Positions 8,098 to 15,795 of a stretch of DNA of 64,000 bases are shown here, piece after piece. Every line of letters starts with the position of its first letter. The stretch's first letter is position 1. A model generated the notes under the pieces. The model saw only the letters and a program-made list of their open reading frames with translations, made no database searches and was not told where the DNA came from. This stretch comes from Clostridia bacterium (GTDB lineage Bacteria > Bacillota > Clostridia > Christensenellales > Borkfalkiaceae), in assembly GCA_017505465.1 (NCBI GenBank), contig JAFVPE010000030.1:1-64000 (forward strand), written 5' to 3'. Both the position numbers and the translations under genes were made by a program.

Positions 8098-9288
8098 ATG
8101 AAAATTCTCGTTGTAAACGCAGGAAGCTCCTCGCTGAAATATCAGTTGTTCGATATGGACACGAACGAAGTATTGGCGAAAGGGCTTTGTGAAAGAATCG
8201 GCATTGACGGTATCGTTACCCATAAATGCCCCGGTAAAGCGGATTACAAAGCGGACGTCGATTTCCCCAACCACAGGGCGGCGATCGAATGCGTGCTTTC
8301 CTTGCTTACCGATAAGGAAAAGGGTGTTATCGCAAGTGTTGAAGAGATTTCCGCAGTAGGGCATAGATTTGCCCACGGCGGCGAAAAGCTCAAAAAATCG
8401 GCGATCCTCGGCGATCAAGAGCTTGCATATCTCGAAAGCATCGTCGGACTTAACCCCTTGCACGGGCCTCCCGCAATCAGCGGCTTGAAGGCTTGCAAGG
8501 AAGTAATGCCTAGCGTAAACCACGTAGGCGTATTCGACACTTCCTACTATTCGGATATGGAAGATTACGCATACATCTATCCGATCCCTTACGAATTGTA
8601 TGAAAAGCACAAGATTCGCCGTTACGGTTTCCACGGCACTTCCCACAGATACGTTGCGGGAAAGGCGGCGGAGATGCTCGGCAATAAAGACGCGAAGATC
8701 ATCACCTGTCACCTTGGCAACGGCTCGTCCATCACGGCGACGGTAAACGGCAAGGCAGTGGACACCTCGATGGGCTTTACGCCACAGGACGGCGTGCCTA
8801 TGGGGACGAGAAGCGGTGCAATCGATCCCACCGTCGTGACCTTTATTCAAAAGGCGGAAGGCTTGACGGCGGAAGAAGCGGACAAGGTGTTGAATAAGGA
8901 AGCAGGCTTGCTTGGTATTTCCGGTATTTCTAGCGATTGCAGAGATATCTGCAACGCGGCGGCGGAAGGGAACTATCGCGCGGCGCTCGCCTTGAAGATT
9001 CTCGTACATAACATTAAGAAGATCATCGGCTCGTACGTAGCGGAAATGAACGGCGTAGACGCGGTGGTATTTACGGCAGGCATCGGTGAAAACGACAGAC
9101 AAATCCGCGAGGACGTCTGCAAGGATATGTCCTTCCTCGGCATCGAAATCGACGAGGCGTTCAACCAAAGCTGCAAGAGAGGGGAATTTGCGGACATCAC
9201 CGCAAAGGGCGCAAAGGTAAAAACCTACGTTATCCCCACAAACGAAGAGTATATGATTGCTCTTGACACACAAAATTTGACAAAATAA
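8098..9288 (+). CDS. ackA: acetate/propionate kinase
   Basis: The 396-residue ASKHA-fold kinase transfers phosphate from acetyl- or propionyl-phosphate to ADP. It starts with N-A-G-S-S-S-L-K and carries H-L-G-N-G-S-S and G-T-R-S-G-A-I-D-P, the acetate kinase signatures. A TAAGGAG site precedes the start. Within this operon it most likely takes propionyl-phosphate made by PduL and yields ATP, the part PduW plays in other BMC loci. Substrate preference cannot be decided by eye. Confidence 0.92.
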   Translation: MKILVVNAGSSSLKYQLFDMDTNEVLAKGLCERIGIDGIVTHKCPGKADYKADVDFPNHRAAIECVLSLLTDKEKGVIASVEEISAVGHRFAHGGEKLKKSAILGDQELAYLESIVGLNPLHGPPAISGLKACKEVMPSVNHVGVFDTSYYSDMEDYAYIYPIPYELYEKHKIRRYGFHGTSHRYVAGKAAEMLGNKDAKIITCHLGNGSSITATVNGKAVDTSMGFTPQDGVPMGTRSGAIDPTVVTFIQKAEGLTAEEADKVLNKEAGLLGISGISSDCRDICNAAAEGNYRAALALKILVHNIKKIIGSYVAEMNGVDAVVFTAGIGENDRQIREDVCKDMSFLGIEIDEAFNQSCKRGEFADITAKGAKVKTYVIPTNEEYMIALDTQNLTK

Positions 9289-9317
9289 AAAAATAATATA
9301 AAGGAAAGGTAAAAATT

Positions 9318-10067
9318 ATGAAATCTCCCTTTGAAATCAAGAAAGAAATTTGCGAAGTAGGCCACAAGCTCTGGACCAAAGGTTTCGTTGCTGCAAACGA
9401 CGGTAACATTTCCGTTAAAGTTAGCGAAAACGAATACTACTGCACCCCTACGGGCGTATCCAAGGGCGATCTTACCCCTGATATGATTATCAAGGTTGAC
9501 AAAGACGGTAAGAAACTCGAAGGTAAACTCAATCCTTCGTCCGAAATCAAAATGCACATGAGAGTGTACAGAGAACGCCCCGACGTTACGGCGGTTGTTC
9601 ACGCACATCCTCCCGTTGCTACTGCGTTCACGGTTGCGGATATCGACCTTGACCAGTACATTCTCCCCGAAGCAGTTCTTACGATCGGCGACGTTCCCAC
9701 CTGTGATTACGGTACGCCTTCCACGATGGAAATTCCCGATTCGCTTGATCCGTATCTTCAACAACACGACGCATTCTTGCTTCGTAACCACGGTGCTTTG
9801 ACGGTTGGTTGCAACCTTCAAAAGGCATTCTTCATCATGGAAGAAGTTGAATTCAACGCAGTTATCTGCAAGCACGCTATGGACCTCGGTGCAGTGCACG
9901 AAATTTCCAACGATCAGCTCAAAAAGCTTATGGACCTTCGTAAGAAGATGAACTTGCCCGGACGTCACCCTGGTATCGACTACGGCGAAGAAACCCACTG
10001 CAACTGTGCTCACGCAGAGCTTGTAGAAGCGATTACGAAAAAGGTTTTGGCGGCACTCGGCAAATAA
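9318..10067 (+). CDS. class II aldolase for rhamnulose/fuculose-1-phosphate, BMC-associated
   Basis: The 249-residue zinc aldolase splits a deoxyketose-1-phosphate into DHAP and L-lactaldehyde. Visible family features are N-D-G-N-I-S near residue 30, the S-S-E loop containing the catalytic Glu, H-A-H-P-P zinc ligands near residue 96, and a later L-R-N-H-G-A zinc His. A C-terminal tail after H-C-N-C-A-H forms an amphipathic helix (ELVEAITKKVLAALGK) typical of encapsulation peptides, so the aldolase is probably inside or attached to the microcompartment. Confidence 0.88.
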   Translation: MKSPFEIKKEICEVGHKLWTKGFVAANDGNISVKVSENEYYCTPTGVSKGDLTPDMIIKVDKDGKKLEGKLNPSSEIKMHMRVYRERPDVTAVVHAHPPVATAFTVADIDLDQYILPEAVLTIGDVPTCDYGTPSTMEIPDSLDPYLQQHDAFLLRNHGALTVGCNLQKAFFIMEEVEFNAVICKHAMDLGAVHEISNDQLKKLMDLRKKMNLPGRHPGIDYGEETHCNCAHAELVEAITKKVLAALGK

Positions 10068-10069
10068 AT

Positions 10070-10189
10070 AAAATACGCATATGCGGAGCATTTTAGCGTT
10101 GCGGTCCGTGTTCTCTCGGTTGCGTACGGTAAGTACGCGCCCGTCGAAAACGCTCCCTCGCATTGCAATGCTTGCATCTTTGTATTTTT
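10070..10189. repeat. intergenic foldback element (family B, copy 1)
   Basis: The element begins AAAATAC and ends GTATTTT, with an internal GCGTAC-ggta-GTACGC hairpin. It starts 2 nt after the aldolase stop and ends just before the aldehyde dehydrogenase ribosome site. Its middle is almost identical to copy 4 at 15613-15732. Confidence 0.75.
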
Positions 10190-10214
10190 AAGGAAACATT
10201 AAGGAGAAAAAACT

Positions 10215-11669
10215 ATGGCAATCAATTGGACAGAAGCTCAAATTGAAGAAGTGGTTGCCGCGGTGATAAAGAACTTGGGCGGAGAAACAACGGCAAAGAG
10301 CGGTTGGGACTCCACGCAGTATAACGGTCGCAGACTTATTGGCGTTTATGCGGATATGAACGACGCGATCGATGCTGCTACGGCGGGCTACAAAGCAGTC
10401 CGCGCGATGACGCTCGAGGAACGTGAAAAGGTTATTGCGAACATTCGCGAGCTTTGCCGCAAGGAAGCGCCTATCATGGCGAATCTCGGCGTAGCCGAAA
10501 CGAAAATGGGACGCGTTGCGCATAAGACGGCAAAGCATATTCTCGTTGCGGACAAGACGCCCGGCACGTCGGACATCGTATCTCACGCAAAGACGGGGGA
10601 TCACGGTTTGACCTTGACGGAAATGGCTCCCTTTGGCGTAGTCGGCAGTATCACCCCTAGCACCAACCCTTCGGAAACGGTAATCTGTAACAGTATCGGT
10701 ATGATTGCGGCAGGCAACGGCGTTGTATTCAATCCGCACCCCAACGCAATCGCAACCTCCAACTATGCAGTAGACCTTGTCAACCGCGCAAGCGCGATGG
10801 CAGGCGGCCCTGCGGTGTTGGTGGCTTCGGTGGTAAAACCCACTCTCGATACGGCGCAAATTATGTATAAGCATCCCAACATTCGCTTGCTTGTTTGCAC
10901 GGGCGGCCCCGGCGTTGTTAGATCGGTTCTTTCCAGCGGGAAGAAGGCAATTGGCGCAGGTGCAGGTAACCCTCCCGTAATCGTAGACGATACGGCAGAC
11001 ATCAAGAAAGCGGGCAAGGACATCATCGACGGCTGTACGTTCGACAACAACCTGCCTTGCATTGCGGAAAAGGAAGTTTTCGCCTTTGCGAATATCGCGG
11101 ACGAGCTCATTTCCGAAATGCAAAAGAACGGCGCTTACAAGATTACGGTAGAGCAGGCGAACAAGCTTGCAAACATCGTGCTTGTAGAAAGCAAGAACCC
11201 CAAGACGGGCATTGTGAAGAAGGTTGTTAGCCGTGAATGCGTAGGTAGAGACGCGGCGGTGCTTCTTGCAAAGATCGGTATCAACGTAGGTCCTGAAATC
11301 CGTTGCATTATTTGCGAAACGAATTTCGAACACCCCTTCGTACAAGAAGAGTTGATGATGCCTATTTTGCCTATCGTTCGTGTAAACAATATCGAACAGG
11401 CAATCGATCTTGCGGTAAAAGCGGAGCACGGCAACCGTCATACGGCACATATGCACTCGAAGAATATTGATCATCTCACCCGTTTTGCAAAAGCGGTGGA
11501 AACGACGATCTTCGTCAAGAACGCACCCTCGTATGCAGGTATCGGCTTTGGTGGTGAAGGACACACGACGTTCACGATCGCAGGTCCTACGGGCGAAGGG
11601 CTTACGAGCGCGAGAAGCTTCACGAGATTCCGTCGCTGTGTAATGACGGATTATTTTAGAATTATCTAA
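10215..11669 (+). CDS. CoA-acylating propionaldehyde dehydrogenase of the BMC
   Basis: The 484-residue PduP/EutE-type enzyme oxidises propionaldehyde to propionyl-CoA with NAD+ and CoA. An N-terminal amphipathic helix (about residues 5-21, WTEAQIEEVVAAVIKNL) followed by a Gly/Thr linker matches an encapsulation peptide. The catalytic-cysteine region reads F-D-N-N-L-P-C-I-A-E-K-E near residue 281. A glycine-rich nucleotide stretch lies upstream of it. Length is normal for the family. It lies between two foldback repeats in the operon. Confidence 0.9.
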   Translation: MAINWTEAQIEEVVAAVIKNLGGETTAKSGWDSTQYNGRRLIGVYADMNDAIDAATAGYKAVRAMTLEEREKVIANIRELCRKEAPIMANLGVAETKMGRVAHKTAKHILVADKTPGTSDIVSHAKTGDHGLTLTEMAPFGVVGSITPSTNPSETVICNSIGMIAAGNGVVFNPHPNAIATSNYAVDLVNRASAMAGGPAVLVASVVKPTLDTAQIMYKHPNIRLLVCTGGPGVVRSVLSSGKKAIGAGAGNPPVIVDDTADIKKAGKDIIDGCTFDNNLPCIAEKEVFAFANIADELISEMQKNGAYKITVEQANKLANIVLVESKNPKTGIVKKVVSRECVGRDAAVLLAKIGINVGPEIRCIICETNFEHPFVQEELMMPILPIVRVNNIEQAIDLAVKAEHGNRHTAHMHSKNIDHLTRFAKAVETTIFVKNAPSYAGIGFGGEGHTTFTIAGPTGEGLTSARSFTRFRRCVMTDYFRII

Positions 11670-11720
11670 AACCGCGCATATACGTTGCAATACTGTGTTG
11701 TGTTCGTATCTTCACGGTTT
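11668..11720. repeat. short foldback element related to family B
   Basis: AAACCG at the left pairs with CGGTTT at the right, and ATACG pairs with CGTAT inside. It looks like an internally deleted relative of the longer elements and shares the (T)ATACGTTGC start block. It fills the gap before the alcohol dehydrogenase gene. Confidence 0.5.
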
Positions 11721-11750
11721 ATACTACTAAATCAATAAGGAGAAAAGAAT

Positions 11751-12956
11751 ATGGATATTACTTCTGCTCAAGTGGAAAGCATTGTTCGTAAAATTCTCGG
11801 TGAAATGGGTGGCTCGGCTGCAAGACCTACTTGCAACGGCAAGATTCCCAAAACCGCGAAGGTGGCTATGCTTACCGCACAGAAAAAGATCGAAGTAAAA
11901 GAATTCCCCATTCCTGCGCTGAACGACGACGACATTCTCGTAAAAGTAGAAGGTTGCGGCGTTTGCGGTACGGACGTTCACGAATGGAAGGTTGATCCCT
12001 TCGGGATTATCCCCGTAACGCTCGGACACGAAGGTACGGGTGAAATCGTTTACCTTGGTAAAAACATCAAGACGGATACGTCGGGCAAGCCTATCAAAGT
12101 CGGCGATAAGCTCGTAACGAGCGTTATCAGCTGCGGCGAATGCCACATCTGTCGTAATCATCCCGCAAATACCAACCTTTGCGATAAGCAAGGTGTATTC
12201 GGGCTCATTCCCCACAGCGACGCAAATCCTTTCACGGGTTGGTTTGCAGAATATCTTCTCATCAGAGGCAAAGGTTCTACCTATTTCGTAGTAAACGATT
12301 TGAACCTCAAAGAGAGAATGATCCTCGAACTTGCTTGCGTATGCGTACACGCTTTGAAGAGAGCGCAAACGACGGGGCTTATCAACTTCAACTCGAAGGT
12401 ACTTATCCAAGGGCTTGGCCCCGTAGGGCTTGTAATGATTAGCGTACTCCGCGCGGCGGGTATCAACCACATCATTGCAATCGACGGTACGCCGATGCGT
12501 TTGGAAGCGGCGAAAAAGCTCGGCGCAAAGACGGTAATCAACTTCAAGGAAGTAAGCACTCTCGAAGCGAGAGTAAACCTTGTCAAGAGCGTTGCAAACG
12601 GCGTGGGTGCGGACTTCGCATTCCAATGCACGGGTGCTCCTGCGGCGGCAAAGGATATCTTCGAATATATCCGTCGCGGCGGCGGCCTTTGCGAAATGGG
12701 TTTCTTCGTCAACAACGGCGAATACAACGTAAATCCTCACTTCGCAATGTGCAACAAGGAAATCAACCTTGTAGGCTCTTGGGATTACTCTGCAGACGAT
12801 TATCCCACCACGATGGCGTTCCTTCGTCAAGCAAGAGAAATGAATATTCCCGTTTGTGATTTGATCACGCACGAATATCCTCTCGATCAGTTGAACGAAG
12901 CAATGGAAACGAACGTTGCGCAGAAGGGTATCAAAATCTGCTACGTTGCTAAATAA
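11751..12956 (+). CDS. zinc-dependent MDR alcohol dehydrogenase targeted to the BMC
   Basis: The 401-residue medium-chain dehydrogenase contains C-G-V-C-G-T-D-V-H (catalytic zinc) near residue 68, G-H-E-G-T-G, a structural-zinc region C-G-E-C-H-I-C, and a G-L-G-P-V-G-L nucleotide-binding turn. An extra N-terminal helix (DITSAQVESIVRKILGEMGG) is an encapsulation peptide. It probably reduces propionaldehyde to 1-propanol and recycles NADH inside the shell, standing in for the iron-dependent PduQ. Lactaldehyde reduction is another possibility. Confidence 0.85.
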   Translation: MDITSAQVESIVRKILGEMGGSAARPTCNGKIPKTAKVAMLTAQKKIEVKEFPIPALNDDDILVKVEGCGVCGTDVHEWKVDPFGIIPVTLGHEGTGEIVYLGKNIKTDTSGKPIKVGDKLVTSVISCGECHICRNHPANTNLCDKQGVFGLIPHSDANPFTGWFAEYLLIRGKGSTYFVVNDLNLKERMILELACVCVHALKRAQTTGLINFNSKVLIQGLGPVGLVMISVLRAAGINHIIAIDGTPMRLEAAKKLGAKTVINFKEVSTLEARVNLVKSVANGVGADFAFQCTGAPAAAKDIFEYIRRGGGLCEMGFFVNNGEYNVNPHFAMCNKEINLVGSWDYSADDYPTTMAFLRQAREMNIPVCDLITHEYPLDQLNEAMETNVAQKGIKICYVAK

Positions 12957-13068
12957 AACGCATATATGCGTCGTATTTCTGCGTTGTAGCTGTGTGCGCC
13001 TTGACGTACGAAAAGTACGTGCGCGGCGTATGCGCTATGCCTTGAACTACTCGCATCTATGCATTTTA
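12955..13068. repeat. intergenic foldback element (family B, copy 2)
   Basis: The left end AAAACGCATATATGCG pairs with CGCATCTATGCATTTT at the right. An internal GACGTAC-gaaaa-GTACGTGC-type hairpin is present. The element overlaps the last base pairs of the dehydrogenase stop codon. Confidence 0.7.
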
Positions 13069-13117
13069 CCCCCAACGAACGGGGCGGCGTAAAAACTCAA
13101 ACGTTTAGGAGAAAATT

Positions 13118-13435
13118 ATGGCACTTGGCATGATAGAAGTATTCGGTTTCGCAACCTCGATTGTGGTCGCGGACGCTATGGCGAAGGCTGCGGACGTAAA
13201 GGTCGTAGCGATCGACAAAAATAAGCCCGCGGCGGGGGATTCCGCACGTGTGCCTCTGGTCATGGCGATCAAGGTGGAGGGCAGCGCGGCGGCAGTCGAA
13301 GCGGCGGTCGCGGCAGGAAAAGCCGAAGCTGAAAAAAGAGATTTGTATATTACCCACAAGGTAATTGCAAGACAGAGCGAAGAAATTGAGTGGTTTGCTC
13401 ATTTGAGTGCGCTCGGCAAAGATAAATTAAGATAA
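13118..13435 (+). CDS. BMC-domain hexameric shell protein with long pore loop
   Basis: The 105-residue protein has one BMC (Pf00936) domain beginning A-L-G-M-I-E-V-F-G and ending near residue 90, plus a short C-terminal tail. Where the neighbouring paralogs have a compact K-I-G-S-G pore loop, this one has a longer stretch (DKNKPAAGDSARVP), so its central pore should differ. It forms facets of the microcompartment shell. An AGGAGAAAAT ribosome site precedes the start. Confidence 0.88.
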   Translation: MALGMIEVFGFATSIVVADAMAKAADVKVVAIDKNKPAAGDSARVPLVMAIKVEGSAAAVEAAVAAGKAEAEKRDLYITHKVIARQSEEIEWFAHLSALGKDKLR

Positions 13436-13474
13436 AAAATAAAAAAAATATATAATTTAAGGAGAATTACAATT

Positions 13475-13750
13475 ATGATGGAAGCATTGGGTATGGTAGA
13501 AACCAGAGGTCTTGTAGCAGCAATCGAAGCAGCAGATGCAATGGTAAAGGCAGCAAACGTTGTACTTATCGGCAGCGAAAAGATCGGTAGCGGTTTGGTA
13601 AGCGTTATGGTACGTGGCGACGTAGGCGCAGTAAAGGCTGCTGTGGAAGCAGGTACGGCTGCTGCTGCGGCTCTTGGCGAAGTAGTTGCTACGCACGTAA
13701 TTCCTCGTCCCCACGCAGACGTTGAAAAGTTGCTCCCTTCTATTAAATAA
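13475..13750 (+). CDS. BMC-H shell protein, PduA/EutM-like (twin copy 1)
   Basis: The 91-residue canonical BMC-H protein contains M-V-E-T-R-G-L near the start and the K-I-G-S-G pore loop, and ends with I-P-R-P-H. It is identical to the protein at 14253-14525 except for two residues (A/T and A/M) and one extra start methionine. The tandem ATG-ATG leaves the exact start open. It is probably one of the most abundant shell tiles. Confidence 0.93.
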   Translation: MMEALGMVETRGLVAAIEAADAMVKAANVVLIGSEKIGSGLVSVMVRGDVGAVKAAVEAGTAAAAALGEVVATHVIPRPHADVEKLLPSIK

Positions 13751-13866
13751 AATTCGTATATACGTCGCATTTCGGCGTTGCGCTGCGTTTTTCTAACGCA
13801 TGTACGTCTATGTACACGTTCTTCGAAAAGCCTCGTGCTTGGAACTGCTCGCATCTCCGAATTTTA
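13749..13866. repeat. intergenic foldback element (family B, copy 3)
   Basis: The left end AAAATTCG pairs with CGAATTTT at the right, a compensated variant of copy 1 (AAAATAC/GTATTTT). It lies directly between two shell-protein genes. Confidence 0.75.
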
Positions 13867-13906
13867 CGGGGACGGATATACAATATAGGGAAAGGAGAAA
13901 ACTTCA

Positions 13907-14179
13907 ATGAAAGCAATAGCGTTACTCGAAGTACAGGCTATGGTTGCCGCAATCACCGGGCTTGACGCTATGGTAAAAGCAGCTGACGTAAAGCTGATAC
14001 ACGTAGAAAAGCGTCTCGGCGGCAGATTGGTAACAGTCGTCGTCGAAGGTGAGGTTTCCGCAGTCAAAGCGGCGCTCGAAGCGGGCGCAAGAGCGGCGGC
14101 GGAAGTCGGTAACGTAAAGGTGTGCGAAGTGATCGCGCGCCCTCACCCCGACGTTATGAGATTCTTAACGACGGGTTAG
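13907..14179 (+). CDS. BMC-H shell protein with arginine-rich pore loop
   Basis: The 90-residue single BMC-domain protein is of normal length. It has the E-V-Q-A-M-V-A-A-I start helix and the I-A-R-P-H-P-D-V end. The pore loop reads R-L-G-G-R-L instead of K-I-G-S-G-L, so the six-fold pore would be lined by arginines and could favour anionic metabolites such as CoA esters or phosphates. That selectivity is inference. Confidence 0.9.
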   Translation: MKAIALLEVQAMVAAITGLDAMVKAADVKLIHVEKRLGGRLVTVVVEGEVSAVKAALEAGARAAAEVGNVKVCEVIARPHPDVMRFLTTG

Positions 14180-14252
14180 TAACAAGGCACGTTCGGGGTA
14201 AACCCGAAAAATAAAAAATTAAAAACAATTAAAATCTTAGGAGGATTTAAAA

Positions 14253-14525
14253 ATGGAAGCATTGGGTATGGTTGAAACCAGAGGTCTCGTAGCAGCAATC
14301 GAAGCAGCAGATGCAATGGTAAAGGCAGCAAACGTTGTACTTATCGGCAGCGAAAAAATCGGTAGCGGCTTGGTAAGCGTTATGGTACGTGGCGACGTAG
14401 GCGCAGTAAAGGCTGCTGTTGAAGCAGGTACGGCTGCTGCTACCGCTCTTGGCGAAGTAGTTGCTACGCACGTAATCCCTCGTCCCCATATGGACGTTGA
14501 AAAACTTCTCCCTTCTATCAAATAA
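14253..14525 (+). CDS. BMC-H shell protein, PduA/EutM-like (twin copy 2)
   Basis: The 90-residue canonical hexamer former differs from the copy at 13475-13750 at two positions only, and the DNA is also nearly identical. An AGGAGG ribosome site lies 8 nt upstream. The near identity means a recent duplication or ongoing gene conversion, and suggests that a high dose of this tile is needed. Confidence 0.93.
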   Translation: MEALGMVETRGLVAAIEAADAMVKAANVVLIGSEKIGSGLVSVMVRGDVGAVKAAVEAGTAAATALGEVVATHVIPRPHMDVEKLLPSIK

Positions 14526-14550
14526 TTCGTTAATTTGACAGAAAATAATC

Positions 14551-14583
14551 GCAGTGCCCGTCTTTTACGGGCGGGCATTGCGG
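14551..14583 (+). promoter_or_regulatory. stable intercistronic hairpin
   Basis: GCAGTGCCCGT pairs with ACGGGCGGGCATTGC-type bases (one bulge), followed by a short TTTTT a few bases on. It could be a weak terminator or an RNA-stabilising hairpin after the shell gene. Confidence 0.5.
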
Positions 14584-14692
14584 AAGTTTTTCAAACTAGG
14601 CAAAAAGGAGAAAACCACACAAAATAGAGGGTGGTTTTGGTTTGTTGCACCTAAAAACGGGTGAAAAAACATAAAAATTGGAAGGAATCACA

Positions 14693-15355
14693 ATGGAATT
14701 TACTAGCGCGCAGATTGCGGAATTGGTTAAAAAAGTACTTGCGGATATGGACGGCGGCGCTGCGGCAAGCTCAGCTTGCAACGGTGAAGTGCCCGTAGGC
14801 GTATCCAATAGACACATTCATTTGAATAAAGCGGATTTGGAAACTCTCTTTGGCGCAGGGTACGAGCTCACGCCGATGAAGGATCTTTCCCAACCCGGTC
14901 AGTATGCCTGCAAGGAAACCCTTACCTTGATCGGGCCTGCTATGCGTCCGATTGAAAACGTACGCGTATTAGGGCCGTTGAGAAGCAAATCGCAGGTGGA
15001 AATTTCCGCAACCGATTCGTACGTGCTCAAAGTAAAACCGCCCGTAAGAGAATCGGGTAAAATCGAGGGCTCTGCGCCCGTGACGATCATCGGGCCGAAA
15101 GGGGTTGTACAGCTCAAAGAAGGCTGTATCATCGCCAACAGACATATCCATATGTCGCCTGCGGACGGCGTAGCGTTTGGGGTAAAGGACGGGGATACGG
15201 TGACGGTAGACGTCAACGGCAAACGCCGTACTCGTTGGTATGACGTGCAGGTGCGCGTGCATAAGGATTTCCGTTTGGAAATGCACGTGGACACGGACGA
15301 CGCAAATGCAGTTGGTATCGGTAACGGCGCAAAAGTAAAGGTTGTGAAGGAGTAA
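14693..15355 (+). CDS. pduL: phosphate propanoyltransferase
   Basis: The 220-residue PduL-type enzyme converts propionyl-CoA to propionyl-phosphate. An N-terminal encapsulation helix (about residues 2-19, FTSAQIAELVKKVLADM) is followed by two similar PduL barrels, each with a zinc-binding N-R-H-I-H motif (V-S-N-R-H-I-H near residue 36; A-N-R-H-I-H-M-S in the second). The start ATG has a GGAAGGA site. An upstream in-frame TTG is not supported. Confidence 0.93.
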   Translation: MEFTSAQIAELVKKVLADMDGGAAASSACNGEVPVGVSNRHIHLNKADLETLFGAGYELTPMKDLSQPGQYACKETLTLIGPAMRPIENVRVLGPLRSKSQVEISATDSYVLKVKPPVRESGKIEGSAPVTIIGPKGVVQLKEGCIIANRHIHMSPADGVAFGVKDGDTVTVDVNGKRRTRWYDVQVRVHKDFRLEMHVDTDDANAVGIGNGAKVKVVKE

Positions 15356-15358
15356 AAT

Positions 15359-15610
15359 ATGTTAAGAGGAATCATCAGAGGTCATATCGTATCGACGAAG
15401 AAGCAGAAGTCTTTGGAAGGCTCGAAATTCATGGAAGTAGAGCTTATGAAGAACGGCGAATTGACGGGCGAATTCATCATTGCAGTGGATAGCGGCGTCG
15501 GTGCAGGTATCGGCGAAGAAGTTTTGATTACGACGGGTAGCTCCGCACGTTTGGCGTTGTTGAATCAAAATGCGCCTTGTGACGCGGTAATTGTCGGTAT
15601 CATCGACTAA
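15359..15610 (+). CDS. EutN/CcmL-type BMC pentamer (vertex) protein
   Basis: The 83-residue protein has the Pf03319 pattern: L-R-G-I-I-R-G-H-I-V-S-T-K-K near the start, V-D-S-G-V-G-A-G-I-G-E-E-V-L in the middle and a final A-V-I-V-G-I-I-D. Pentamers of this family cap the vertices of the shell. It lies 3 bp after pduL and is probably translationally coupled. Confidence 0.92.
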   Translation: MLRGIIRGHIVSTKKQKSLEGSKFMEVELMKNGELTGEFIIAVDSGVGAGIGEEVLITTGSSARLALLNQNAPCDAVIVGIID

Positions 15611-15612
15611 AT

Positions 15613-15732
15613 AAAATACGTATATGCGTCGCATTTCAGCGTTGCGGTCCGTGTTCTCTCGGTTGCGTACGGTAAGTACGCGCCCGTCGAAAATACTCCC
15701 GCGCCTTGAACTGCTCGCATCTCCGCATTTTA
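15613..15732. repeat. intergenic foldback element (family B, copy 4)
   Basis: It starts AAAATACGTATATGCG and ends CGCATCTCCGCATTTTA, with the same central GCGTAC-ggta-GTACGC hairpin as copy 1. It lies between the vertex-protein gene and the pduS-like gene. Confidence 0.75.
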
Positions 15733-15795
15733 TTGCGGACAGTGTAATATAAAAGCAAAAAAACAACGAAAGGTTGTAATTTTATCGGTAAAGTT

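Noticed and set aside
14526-14692. Possible small gene or riboswitch before pduL
   Set aside because: Only two hairpins and a spare ribosome-like site (AAAAGGAGAAAA near 14604) are seen; no ORF or known aptamer pattern fits.
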